Shown: one piece after another, positions 1 through 12,800 of the stretch
How positions within the stretch are numbered: the stretch's first letter is position 1
Layout: each line of letters begins with the position of its first letter
NCBI RefSeq assembly: GCF_901000735.1
Contig: NC_081551.1
Location: forward strand, 3,409,605 to 3,473,604
Source: Corylus avellana
Lineage: Eukaryota; Streptophyta; Magnoliopsida; Fagales; Betulaceae
DNA length: 64,000 nucleotides
Direction of reading: 5' to 3'
Notes under the pieces: model-generated
Seen by the model: only the letters and a program-made list of their open reading frames with translations
What the model was told of the DNA's origin: nothing
Database searches by the model: none
Made by a program: the position numbers and the translations under genes

Positions 1-1230
1 CTTGCCTTGCAGTTAAGCTGTCCAATCTTCCTAGCCTCACCTCCCAATAAGGCCCTCCAGTCTAGTTTCACAAAACATTATGCAATCATTTCACTTTGAC
101 AAAAACATTATAAAAACAAATGTATATTTGAGTGGAATTAAAGTATCCGTAATACTATTCTTCACACTAAATTTTGTATAACGTGTTTTAAATAACTAAC
201 GGTAATATGAAACTACTTTAATACTATGAAAGTATGTCTAAACTTCAACCCTATAGTAAAATTTATCACCAAAATTTTCACAAGGCTAGTCCCTTGTATA
301 ACTTTTACACAAATCTCTCAAGGGGTCCTCCATTAAAAATAAGCAGTCTAAAAGGAAAAAATGGGGCAGTATATATAAAAGTAAAAATATTAACAGAAAA
401 ACTTTGAAATTAAACAGTTGATACCATCATAAAAGAAAGAGTTTAGCTTACCTCCAGCAAAAAAAATAACAGTACTCCAATCTTGTAATTTTCATAGTTA
501 GTTTTTGTAGAACTGACAATTTTTGACACAACTTGCGACTCCAACACAAATTCAACATGAAATTAGCATATTAAGGTTGAAAAGTATAATCGCTTTAATT
601 AAATGAGTCAAGTTAGAACTTGACACAACTCGAATCTGACACACGACTCTAGAATTAATACGATTTGCGAACACAACACGAAATTAATAGGTTAGGGTTT
701 ATGAGTCTAATTTATTTAATTAAACTAATCGAGTTAAAATAATGTTATTAAAATCACTATTAAAAGTTAAAATTCGATAGTTGTGATTTTTAAAAATCAT
801 GTTAGAGTTAGAGTATGTGTAATATTACTCGTATGTGAGAGTGTAATATTACTCATATGTGAAATGTAATATTACTCATATGTCGAGACAACTCAAACCC
901 AATACGCAACGCAACTCAAACCCAATACGCAAACAGAAAACCGAATTGCCACATTCAACATAAAAATCTCCGGCGATATTTTGCCCCCACTTGACTATAA
1001 AGGCAAAACAAGGGCATCATCAGACCCAAAGCGTGTGCCCCATCCGCTAGCTAAAATAAAGTACACTGATTTCCTTCGGGAGTATCTGATTATGTCGCTG
1101 TCTTCTAGCTTTGGATAGGCTTGAAATGATGTAGGTGAATACTATACTCTGCGGCCACCAATGGACCAAGCAACTTTGACAAAAAAAGTTAGACAAAAAG
1201 GGACTATTTGGCCCTCAATCCGGCGACAAA
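1..1230. other. intergenic, no gene seen; short tandem repeats
   Basis: No coding exon is supported here. Positions 817-883 hold three tandem copies of a ~22-bp AT-rich unit built on GTAATATTACTC. Positions 886-935 hold two copies of CAACTCAAACCCAATACGC. Around 1130-1175 the minus strand reads Trp-Ser-Ile-Gly-Gly-Arg-Arg-Val, which loosely resembles the start of exon 3 of the adjacent peroxidase, but a stop follows at once, so this is at best a relic. Confidence 0.5.
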
Positions 1231-1251
1231 ACTCAGTGCCTATTTTGCCTA

Positions 1252-1784
<533 letters not shown>

Positions 1785-1854
1785 TTTTTTTTTTTACTCT
1801 TGGGTTCAGTTGTGGGTGGGTGTTTGAATGGTCCAATTTAGTGACTTGAATTGG

Positions 1855-1866
1855 CTTTTTATAGCC
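1855..1866 (-). promoter_or_regulatory. TATA box of the truncated peroxidase
   Basis: Reads GGCTATAAAAAG on the minus strand, about 72 nt upstream of the peroxidase ATG, a normal plant core-promoter spacing. Confidence 0.6.
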
Positions 1867-1984
1867 TTCTTGGATGCATGTATGAAAAGTTGAAAACTAT
1901 GGGCAATTTGCTCATGGGTCCCTCCTCTTTTTTCTTTTTTACCTTCAAGTTGATGGGTATATTTAGGATCCCATCTATTTAGCC

Positions 1985-2207
1985 TGTCTCTAAAATTTTT
2001 AAATATAAAATCGTGCGTTTTTAAAATAAACTGAATTTTTTAAAAATTTCTAAATATAAAATCATGTGTTTTTAAAAATGAACTGATTTTTTTCTAAATT
2101 TTTTAAATATAAAATCGTGCACTTTTAAAAATGAACGAATTTTTTCTAAAAAATTTAAATATAAAATCATGCGTTTGTTAAAATGAACTGAATTTTTCTA
2201 TAAACTA
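1985..2207. repeat. four-copy ~55-bp tandem repeat
   Basis: Four adjacent diverged units, each with TAAATATAAAATCRTGYG followed by a T/A run and AAATGAACTGAATTTTT. It lies just upstream of the peroxidase promoter. Divergence between units shows that it is not recent. Confidence 0.8.
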
Positions 2208-4850
2208 AGATGAGACAGAGCACATCGACCATTTGGAGACCCTGCTGCATGCACTTTGTTGCATCATGGACACTGGACAGGCTGCTGAGTTCCAACAAGT
2301 TTTTGCAAGTGGAATCTGAATTTTGGATGGAAGCCACAGCGATTCTGCATATAAACCAACTGTGCGTCACTGCACAAGAAATTAAAATAACTAGAAAAAA
2401 ATAGCACGTTAAAATAACCCAGTTGGTAAAAAAAGCTTATATATATATATATATATATAAGTTAAGATTAAATACAACAAAAATTATGAAAGTTTTTAAC
2501 AAGAGAAATGTTGACCATTGGTGATAGGAGAAGGACGGGAGAATACCTTTTTTTTTTTTTTTTTTTTTTAAACTTTTAATCTATTGTAGTGAAAAAAGTG
2601 AGAATCATGGGTTTTTTTTTATTGGAATGTTATAAACGTGGAGTACTAGTCTCTAGAATATTGATTTCTGTAATTAAGAGGTTTTGGCCTCTCCACATTT
2701 CTTTTGTAATTAAGAGGTTTTGACCATTTAATATATTCCAGATTTCTCATAATAATTACTCTCCTGAGCAATTCTTAAAATCCTAGTCACTATTAAGTGG
2801 ATACAGTGAAGGAAAATTAATTATCTTCTAAGAGTAGTAAATGTTGAAAGGATTGTTACCCATTTAATTTAAAAATATTATGGTGAAGTAATTACCATAT
2901 AAATATAAGAGAAATGATAGATGTAACATGCCAACTTAATTGAAAATGCAAAATATATATATAACATTTTTTAAAATAAATGTTACCGTTTTTCTTGGTG
3001 TTTTTTAATTTCTTGATCTTACGTTGATATTTTTAAAAAATATATATATAAGGTATGAGTGGACTAAGTGTATTTTTTTTTTTAAAAAAAAAAATATTAA
3101 TTTATGGATCATCTTCCACCACTCATTTCTTACATCCATTAATTTGAAGATATTCCCTTTGCATTGATCATGGGAGAAATTAATGTTCATTTTCCATTAG
3201 AGCCTAAGATCACTATTTGTGAAAATAACTTCTGATTTGTTGTTGGTCTTATTAATCATAAGATTTTAATTAAAACCATGAGCTAGTCAAGAAAGACGAT
3301 TTTACTTTTCTTCTTCTTTTGGTAAATAAAGTATTCAGCTAGGACTTCATGAACAACCAACGTTGAATGATGCATTATACTATTATAGTACAGTATTGTA
3401 CTGGTGAGGCCACTGTTGAGGGTATTCAGCGAGGACTTCATGAACAACCAGCGTTGAATGATGCATTATACTATTACAGTACAGTACAGTACTGGTGAAG
3501 CCATTGTAGAGGATCCTTCTCCACTGTGTATGATCAGTTTCAATATGTTCGTGTATATGCAATTTAATTAGGCCATTTTGTTTCTGCCTAATATATATAT
3601 ATATATTTTAAAGTTTATTTATTTATTTCTTTAAGGTTTGATGCTGAGTCAAATATTTATTAACTCAAGAATATTTTCGGTTGGCCCAATCAAGCAATTG
3701 TGGGAGGAACATTTATGGGCCTATCTAACGTCTGAGCAGATTTTAGGTTGTCTAAACACTTATCTGAACATATAGACTTCACAAGAGCCCTCTCACAATT
3801 GCCCGTCCAAATTAAGAATACATTAATTAATTAAAAGATTGAGAAGAATCTTGCAAACTAAGTTATCGTTTTTTTATTTTATTTTTATTTTTTTTAATGT
3901 AGGCCTCATTTGCTTTAAACTTACCATTACCTCTCCAAATGATAAGTCCAAGCTAAAGTTTCGAATATCAAGAAGGGGTATATATATATGTGACTGGGTT
4001 CAGTGGACCATTCAGTAACAATGCAATTATGCAAGACCGACCTATATATATATATATATCTATAGAGCTCAACCAATTGAAAGATTGGTCTCTAAGTTGA
4101 TAATTAATGTCTCTTTGTCGGTCGGCAAAGCTCATCATTAAATCGTTTACTCCAAACTTGACCGTTCTGGTGTTTTTTAATTTGTATTATTGAACCTTTT
4201 TTCTTCTCCGTTTTTGTGTACCTCAAATGATATGATTCGGACTTCTCCATCCCATAATGATTAATTGCCAATTTTCTTAATCATATTTGACGTAGTGATA
4301 TTTTTTCTTTTTTCTCTTTAATAAACATTCAAAAGTTAATTAAATGAAGGAAAAGTCATGTTTCCTACCCTGTCGTTGTTTCCCCTTAAAACATGGCCGG
4401 AAACATTATAGCTTGTTTTATGATACTTGTATCTCATGTGATTAGTAAATGGGGATAAGGATCTAAGGATGTTATTTAAGGACAAAAACGATGTAATAAT
4501 TCAAGATCTCTAGACCTACTAATTACCAAGAAAAATATCAAAATACCTCCTCGATCACCGATCCATTTGTTGGTAATAACAAAGAAATAAAGATTAGAGA
4601 ATAAGAAAACCGAGGTACACTCCATATGTTAACCTACCAAGAGATTTTGATGCAAGAGAAATGAATTTGTATATATTTAGGGCAAGTCAAAAGTGGGTAT
4701 TCTAGATTTTTTTTAAAAAGAAATTATTAAATTTTTAAGTTCAAACCTTACTTTCAAATTTATTTCAATTTCAATTAAAATATTTCATGCGTGCTGATCC
4801 AAAAATATTATTTACCCATATGTGGGTGTGACGTGAGTGGTGTTGCAGTT
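2208..4850. other. AT-rich intergenic DNA, no gene seen
   Basis: Contains a (TA)n tract near 2438-2458, a T run at 2547-2569, further (AT)n tracts near 3590 and 4040, and the tandem duplication listed separately. All open frames are short, low in complexity and unlike known proteins. Confidence 0.5.
3332..3513. repeat. tandem duplication, 91-bp period
   Basis: Two head-to-tail copies start at 3332 and 3423 with TATTCAGC. Each contains AGGACTTCATGAACAACCA and TTGAATGATGCATTATACTA. Each copy also carries a small imperfect palindrome around TACAGTATTGTA. Confidence 0.85.
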
Positions 4851-4851
4851 G

Positions 4852-5362
4852 TTAGAGCATATGCTTTTCAAATAAAAGTTAAATTTGTCTTCAAGGGATA
4901 ACCCAATCGGGCTGTGGATCACGCCTTATGAAGCGGATGTCACTAGTTCGAATCCTTCCTTCTCATTCTCTTGTGTTGGACACGTCAAAAAAATAATAAT
5001 AATAAAAAATAAATAAATTTGAAGAGAATAACTCACTTTTTAAAATTTTTAGAGGCACTTTTAAATTGAGCCAAACATCAAACTCACTCTATCTTCCTCT
5101 ACTTTAGTTAAATATTATTATTATTATTATTTTAAAAATTATTTTTTTGATCTTGGTATATGAGAGAGAAAAGGAAAATGAATATATAAGCTTACAAAAC
5201 TAAATGACTTTCACTTTTTGGCTTTTAATATTTAGAGAGCTTTGTTAATCAAAGTTAAATTTGAAATAAAGTAGATAATGATCATTTTGTGAGTTTTTTT
5301 TTTTTTTTTCAAATATTTGAAAAGAAAGCTAAATTGAAAGAGCTCAATAAAACTGCTCTTAG
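4852..5362. mobile_element. hAT-like MITE copy 1, interrupted by a SINE
   Basis: The ends are imperfect inverted repeats: TTAGAGCAT at the left, and CTGCTCTTAGA preceded by GAAAGAGCTCAATAAAA at the right. The body (GAATATATAAGCTTA, TTTCACTTTTTGGC) matches the element at 7185-7612 over about 300 bp in the same orientation. A SINE sits near its left end. The superfamily call rests on TIR style only. Confidence 0.55.
4888..5013 (+). mobile_element. tRNA-derived SINE, family A, copy 1
   Basis: Box-A-like segment (CCCAATCGGG), a box-B-like segment (AGTTCGAATCC), and a 3' region CTTGTGTTGGACACGTC ending in a (TAA)n tail. Flanked by the 8-bp direct repeat TAAATTTG (4880-4887 and 5014-5021), as expected of a target-site duplication. 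It lies inside a MITE. Confidence 0.8.
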
Positions 5363-7184
5363 ACGGCTAACTCAAAGTTTTAGTTTTTCCTCCAGAATTT
5401 TAGATTGACATGAAATATTTGAATCTTCCAATTACATGCACATAATACTTTTAGATTTAAAACATATTTCATACTAATTTCAAGTACCCAAAAAAGATAA
5501 TAATAATTTTATTTATTTATTTAATATATTCGCATAGAGAGGTGGCCGGAGCTAGGGAGGTCCCCCTGATTCACGTAGAGGTCGGCTTCTGTTACTCGTC
5601 CTACGTACTACACATTCAAAAGCACTTGCAAATTGCAATGAGGACGACCCTTCTGTGTAAAGGATGGGAATATTCATTGGTTCTCTGCAAATTATTCATT
5701 GGGAATAATTTCTCAATATTGCAGAAACAGCTTCCAAATGTACAACTTTCATCAGATGGCCACTGGTTTTATGTTATTGTGCAGTGTGTAAATGCTATCT
5801 CAATTTATAGTCTCCCAATATTGTCTTTATCGCGGAAGATATTGTTTGACCTTTGAGCAAAATGGAAAACACACGTCTCCCTTGTATTGCTTCATGCAGA
5901 ACTTGGCGTATGCCACTATCTCTGCTGCCTGCACGCGGAATCCTCTGCTAAAAGGCAAAAAGTAGTTCACCACGTGATTCATTGGTTCAGCCCACGATTA
6001 GTGACTGAAATTCGGTGCAATCCCTTTGACTTGGATTGTTTATTCGATTTTAATAGCTCAAATTCGCAGCAGCATTCCAGGAATATATACATATTTATAT
6101 ATGTATATATACCTTCCAAGCTACCGAAAGTTGATATTGGGAGGGGTCGAATGGTCTCTTTCGTCCAAAGAAAATGGTTTTGCAACTCCCAATAACTGAT
6201 TTGGAAGTTAAAAGAGTGGTTTGTCGGCCCCTAATGGCCAATTTGAAAGTGGTCGAATTATTCTCATAGAAAAAGAGAGTTGTTCAATCACTTCAAAAAG
6301 TTGGCTTATTTATGGCCAATAAGAGTGGTTTGGCCACTTCAATACTTCCATGGCTGATTTAGGTGTGGCTACAAATGAATAGTAGACTATTCTCACTAGT
6401 CAATAACCAATTTGAGGATGGTCGAATTATCTCTATCCTAAAAGTTAGTTTAGGAAAACCAAACTACTGGACGACCAATTGAGATGGTTTGGCCACTTCA
6501 ATGGCCGATTTAGGTATGGCCACACCACTTTGTGGTTAAATGAGTAGTTCAACCATTTTTACTGGTCAATTTTTAAGTGGTCAAACCACTTATTTGGCAC
6601 AATGGGTGGTTCTCCCCTTCTCCCAATTTCCACCCTAGCTACTAGTATATTACATTTTTTTTCTCTCTCTTATGTTGTCACAATTTGGACAATCCGTTTT
6701 AAATAAATATTCCAAATTCTGAATTCAAATCCGTCAAATTGCCCCTACCTTTTTGGATGACAAAAATTCCAAGTCGGCGAAACTTGACTTAATCCAATCC
6801 GAAAAAAAAGTAATGGTATGAAAGCAAGGTTGTCGAAACAGTAGTGGGTATCGCATTCTGCATTCTCTTTTACTTTGGACAATAGTATATATTCATTTGA
6901 CATTAAGATCGGATTAGACCTCCTCTCCAATAGCATTTCCGATTACCCAAATTGGAGTAGAGGCAAGATTGCCTTTTTATCTTCTTTTTAATTAATATTT
7001 TAGGGCAAAAATCTAGTCCACCCAACTGAGTGCAGACTTGTTTAAGCTCATCTTAGCTTCATTGAAAGTAGGACCGTCAATTTGTGTATCATGCTGAGTG
7101 TGAATCGTGTTGAGGTATAAGTATAAGATTATATAAGTAAATTTTAATCCAATTTATTTAACTAAATGGATCAAGCCTTCAATC
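5363..7184. other. intergenic, unidentified; degenerate repeats at 6200-6610
   Basis: 5541-6190 is less AT-rich than its surroundings but has no recognisable protein on either strand. 6200-6610 holds two to three degenerate units (~150 bp) built on AGTGGTTTGGCCACTTCAAT and GGTCGAATTATC. No gene is called. Confidence 0.4.
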
Positions 7185-7612
7185 CTAAGAACGTTCTTAT
7201 TGAACTCTTTAAATAAAAGCTAAATTTAAAGAGCAAAACCAATTTTTTCTAATTTGTAAAGTCACTTTTAAAATGAATTAAATATCAAATTCTCTACATC
7301 TTTCTCTACTTTTGGTTAAATATTCTTTTTTGCTCTTTATTAATTCTTTCTTTGTTTTTGGTAGAGAAGAGAGAGAATATAAATGAATATATAAGCTTAA
7401 AAAACTATATAGCTTTCACTTTTTGGCTCTTGATATTTGGAGAGCCTTCTTGATCAAAGTTAAATTTGAAATAGAATAGAGAGCTTGTTAAATGACTATT
7501 TTTGTGTCCCCAAGAGCTAGCTCAATCAGCTGGAACCACGCCTAATAAAGTGGAGATTACTAGTTCGAATCTCCCTCTCCCTTCTTGTGCGGATATGTCA
7601 AGGAATGCTCTA
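7185..7612. mobile_element. hAT-like MITE copy 2, interrupted by a SINE
   Basis: The left end CTAAGAACGTTCTTATTGAA is a good inverted match to the right end of copy 1. The right end reads ATGCTCTAA. The body is homologous to 5020-5290. A family-A SINE is inserted near its right end, whereas in copy 1 the SINE is near the left end. Confidence 0.6.
7506..7602 (+). mobile_element. tRNA-derived SINE, family A, copy 2
   Basis: Starts GTCCCCAAGAGCTAGCTCAA, box B TAGTTCGAATC, ends near CTTGTGCGGATATGTCAAGG with little tail left. No clear target-site duplication is visible. Confidence 0.7.
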
Positions 7613-9072
7613 ATATGCTAATTTTCGCATGTTAGAGAATTCGAGAATTGTATCAAAAATTATCGACCCTAATCGAAAGTGAATTAGTACAAGCACAACT
7701 TCTCTATCTAAGCTTCACTTGTGTATTATTGCATTCCATTGTTTAACGTCCTACCAAAAGTAGTTGTTGGACTTCGATAGTGGCATTAAGATGGCCCAAG
7801 ACTATATATCCTCTTGAGAGCAGCGTGCAATTTACTAAATTGGATTGGCTAAGGGTTCTTGATCCAGCCCATCCCTAACCCGAACCTAAAACCCAAAAGA
7901 GAAAGCCCACGTTTCACGACCACAAAAACACTTCTCTTACCGTCACAATGGTGTCCAAGTAGTTGGAGGACTTTCTATAGTCAGTTTGCCCACACTAGAA
8001 TACAATATGCTATTATTATTATTATTATAGAAATTTTTACATGTGGTTTCTAGCTGTACCGAATTGATTTTTTGAGTAATAAAAATATTTTCTTGGTGTA
8101 ATCTACTTGTACAAAATGATTAATCTTGTTAATTATTTAATGCACACATAAATTTACGTCACAACTAATCGTTAATTAATATGTGGCATAGATGACGACT
8201 CAATCTATTGTAAAATTATAATTTTACCCCAGATTAAAAAAAAAAAAAGAAAAAGAAAAAAAGGGAAGAACAATTTTGACGTCAGATTCAGGTGGAAGAG
8301 TTGAAAATTGCCTCCTAGGCAAGCAAGAACACAACATATATGTTGTTCACAAATAAACAGATCTTCTATTTGTCTTCAAACGAAACATATCTAAGCATGA
8401 AGATTGAAGACCTACAAATAGATTCAAGAGAAGAAAAAGTAGAGAAAATAGAGATTATAGGCTGGGATGAACGTCTTCAACTGAAGATGGACGAAAAATG
8501 GATCCAAGTATGAATATTGAAGAAGATATTAGAACAAATCTTAAGAGGAGAAGAAGAAAATGAGAAAAATGAGAATTTGGGTTGGGGCTACGACTTTGAG
8601 AGCTAGAGAGAAGAAAAAAGTGAGAGAAGTGTTAAGGAAATAAGAATATACACTTACACAAAACGATATCATTTTATGTATATTTAAAATTCAAGCATAC
8701 TTTTGAAGAAGAGGAAAGAGAGGCAACAACTCAACGACTAATAAGGCTCCTCAGTCCTCGCACTTCACCTGCGTCGATGTCCCTAAAAAGGAAGTCTTCT
8801 ACCAACATGGTAGTGACGGACGGCAATGGTATAACCTATTGTTGAAAAAAGTCGGTGAAATTATTGACTTACTGACAATGGGCGTGCAATAGGTGAAAAC
8901 CCCTCTTTCGATACTGTATTTTCTGACTCCCAGCCCTACGTAAGGACCACATTTGAAAATCTGTTTGAATTGAACAAATATTGTCTAAAAAATGTTTTTC
9001 GGTGTTTAAATATTGAAAATAATTTTTAAAAAGTTTGCTAAACATGTACTGTACTTCTATGGTGAGAAGACC
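7613..9072. other. intergenic; relic TRM4-like leader at about 7835-7960
   Basis: At 7850 the string AAGGGTTCTTGATCCAGCCC is followed by C-rich CCTAACC/CCTAAAACCC text. This matches the leader that precedes the TRM4/NSUN2-like fragments at 25.2 and 33.5 kb. No coding part follows. The rest is A-rich and featureless. Confidence 0.5.
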
Positions 9073-9408
9073 TTTTTTTTTTTTTTTTTTTTTTTTTTTC
9101 TTCTTCTTCTTTTGAGCAAAAGGGTAGGCCAGGGAGACTAATTGTGACTATCCTATTTGAGCGTGATCATAGTAACACCTACCTATTGGGAGCCGCACAG
9201 GAAGGGCCTAGATGGTGAGAACCGTAGACGCTCCCTCAAGTCCGACTTAGCCATAGCCTGACATAGCTCAACCAAGGCATCAATGGGAATCTAATGTGGC
9301 TAATACTAATCAGGCTTATGTGAAAATTCTCTATTGCGAATATTCGAACCCATGCCTTGACTACTTAGGAACTTTTTTGGGCCATTGAACCATCTATTTA
9401 CGGTGCAA
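9073..9408 (-). mobile_element. tRNA-derived SINE, family B, near full length (~330 bp)
   Basis: Read on the minus strand it starts near ATGGTTCAATGGCC (box-A-like), then GGGTTCGAATATTCG (box-B-like), runs ~300 bp and ends CAAAAGAAGAAGAAG plus an A tail (the T run at 9073-9099). A shortened relative lies at 47563-47694. No clean target-site duplication was seen. Confidence 0.65.
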
Positions 9409-9850
9409 TACAATATGATAATGCAACGTATAGGACAAAACAAACTAGACAATTTGGTAAATTAATATGGAGCAAATAAGCTATAAGACGATTTGATGGA
9501 TTCTAACATGTGATGCATACCAAATAAGGCAAGATCTGAACAAAATGCATGTGATGCAGATGACCATGTAGCAAAAAGGCTTAAAGAGATAAATATAAGA
9601 GAAGCACAAACCTGAAGAAAATCATAGTGAAATTTTGTACAAAATTTACCTATTTACAGTGTAATACGAACAGTTCGTGTGAAAACAAATAAGATAAGAA
9701 AATCTGGTAAATTAATAGAGAGCAAATAAGCCAAGGCAAATCTGATAGATTCTTACATGTGATTTATAGAAAATGAACAGATTTCAAATGCTTGAAAATT
9801 AAATCCATCACACAATACGATTGTTTTCAAGAACACTTCCTAACAGAATT

Positions 9851-12800
9851 TTATTGTGGAAGCACATCAGAATTATTCAGCGGCTCATCGAGATCAGTCA
9901 TATCAAGATAATGGTCCCAATGAGGCAGATCTCCCAAGTCATCAAAAATACCATTTCCATCAAGACCGGGATTCTGCAAAAATGTAAACAAATGATGCAT
10001 TAGTATCGATTAGAACTTCAAAGAACATCTGCAGGCAAAAGCGAATAGTACAATAATCAAGAGAAAACTCTCTGAAATTTTTAAGTCTATGATATGACAC
10101 ACACAGCGGGTGAAGAAATTCAAATTTTCAGATGGGAAAAATATAGGCTATGTACGTTTCTTGCTTTTGGTGGTTTTAACTTAATCAAAAAAAAAAAAAA
10201 TTGAGTTTATTTGGATTAATAAAAAGGAATTACTAGTTGAATCTCACTGTATTTTGCTCTTTCCTGTTTCGTATTTCTAGATGTTTATTATTAAAAGTTA
10301 TTACTACTGTTTATTCTAGAAATATTCATGCATGTCAGATAAGAGAAATGCTAGATTTCAACAGACTTTTGGCAAAAGTCTTGAAAAACCTAGCAGTTCT
10401 TATAAGATAAATAACAAATCTGATAAAGCATGTTAAAAAGTAAGCATTGTCAATAATCTCTTTCTTATCACAAAAAAAGAAAGAAAGTAAACTTATATTG
10501 GTAGCCTTATATTGGTAATACCAACAACAGAGTCGTTTTAGTAGTGTTATATTTGTAATACTAACAACGTGTCATTATAATATTTAGGGTTAATTACCCT
10601 TTTAGTACCTACGCTTGCACATTTTTATTTTTTTCCTACTTAGGGTTCAAATCCTATCACAAATGGTATATGACTTGCAAGAAAAGACCAACTTAGTACC
10701 TCTCTTAGGGTCCGTTAGCCCAAACTAATGGAATGCTACGTGTCATAAAAAAATAAAAAATCATAAAATAATAATTAATAAAATAAACAATTAAAAAAGT
10801 AAACCCTAAAAAAAAAAAAAATTTTGAAAATTATGGAGTGGCTCTTGGGGGTGGCTTCAACCACCCCCTTTTTGGCCATTGGAGGTGGCCAAACCACCCC
10901 CAAGACCCTTGGAATGGCCTCAAAATGGGGTGGCCGGGCCACCCCATAATTTTTCAAATTTTTTTTTTTAGGGTTTAGTTTTTTATTATTATTATTTTTA
11001 ATTTTCTTAGGACACATGTCATTTGTATGTGATGACACGTATGATGGAATGTGATGGAGGTACTAAGTTGGTCTTTTCCCGTAAGTCAAGTACCATTTGT
11101 TATAGGATTTGAACCCCAGGCGAGAAAAAAAAAAAAAAAAAGTGCAAACCTAGATACTAAAAAGGTAATTAATCCAAATATTTAACCAAAGCTTGAGAAG
11201 CTATGCCATCCAGTTCAAAATATTTTCTTTCAAAAATGATATTGAATACTTTTTGTACATAGAACATTCACTTTGCAAAATTAACAAATATATTAAAATT
11301 TGAATTTATGCTGAAAATAGAACATGAACATAAACCAAAATTCAAACACCAACAGCGAACAAAGGCTGTAATGATAAATAATAAAGTGATACATGCTGAT
11401 ATAGCGAAATCTCAATCATTTAATTTAAAAACAAAGGTTGGAATTTGAAGAAATCTACAAACTAGAATACCCTAGAATTTCTAGGGAATCCAGATCCTAG
11501 TTGGACCACATTCCCAAAACAAATATCAGTGCAAGTACACTGGACATTCCCCAATAAGATACTAAACAATATTTTTTCACAAATATTCCCAAAAAAGAAA
11601 AAAAAAAAGTGATTTGTGACAGAGGGATTATAAGTTAAACCAACAATACAAATCATTGTGAAAAGCTGAATGGGGTGGTATGGCTCTTACCCTAAAACAT
11701 GGAAGGGAGAATGCAAATATAAGTAACTAATTATATAGACTGTGCTGTTATAAGCTAGCTGTGCTAAGGTTACCTAAAAAATTGGTGCTCTACTTAACAT
11801 TTGCTTCAAGATTACTTTCCAAATCACCTTTCGAAGAGGACTAAGAATGAAAAGGAAAAATTTGGATGGCCAAAATTACTTTATTATAACATAAGTGTGC
11901 AGCATTTTTGATCTAATGTAACAATTAAAGAAAAGCGCTAGCCACATCTGCGCTATCGCTCCTAAATGACTAGTCAATTGGGAGTTTTTTAAAATAACTT
12001 ATAAAGCCTAGCCTCGCCTAGTAAGGAACCTATGTTAAACTTAGAGACTATGAGTGTCTTTATAATCTACTAACTCTATGTGGGCTATTCATATTCCTAA
12101 TGTGGGACTAGAGTATTACAACCTCCTCTCCTTGAATCCTTGAAGGGCCACGTCATACAGTGTTCCAAAAAGCACTAATCACGTATGCGCTATCACTCTA
12201 AAGGGGCTAATCAAATTACATTTGAAGCTCTCTAGAATTGCTCATAAGCTCAGTTTCACCTAATAAGGAATAAATGTAGGACTTAGCGCCTATGAACTCT
12301 TTTAAGACTAACTTTCTAGAGTATCACAATTCCTTTTAGAGTGAAAGTGTAGATGTAGACACTCTTCCTCGGTCGTTACAAATGGTAACAAAGCCAGATT
12401 AGTAATAACACCATTTGACATTGAAGCACTATGACATGGGCCTTGATGAGGACGTCAGGAATTTGAGTGGGGGAGATTGTGACACTCCAGAAAGTTAGTC
12501 TTAAAGAAGCTCATGAATCCTAAGTCCCACTTTGGTTCCTTACTATGTGAGATTGGGCATTATAAGCGATTCTACAAAAATTCAAATATAACTTGACTAG
12601 TCCTTTTGATTTTGATTTTATTTTTATAAGTAATATAACCAATCTTATTAAAACTAGTCATTTCGAAGTGATAGCGCAAATGTAACTCGTTACACCTAGC
12701 TACCCAAATCGCAATTCACTAGTGAATTTTAGAAACTCTATAATGGGAAATGACTAATACTTATTGTAACTATCACATTGAAAAACATAAATGTACTAGT

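Noticed and set aside
4888..5013. Possible tRNA genes (box A/B at 4.9, 7.5, 45.8, 48.7 kb)
   Set aside because: The bodies are too long, do not form a cloverleaf, end in A/T-rich tails and have target duplications; they are SINEs.
5542..6195. Two frames of ~100 aa in a less AT-rich patch
   Set aside because: Begin at non-ATG codons, no domain, no splice logic; left as unidentified DNA.
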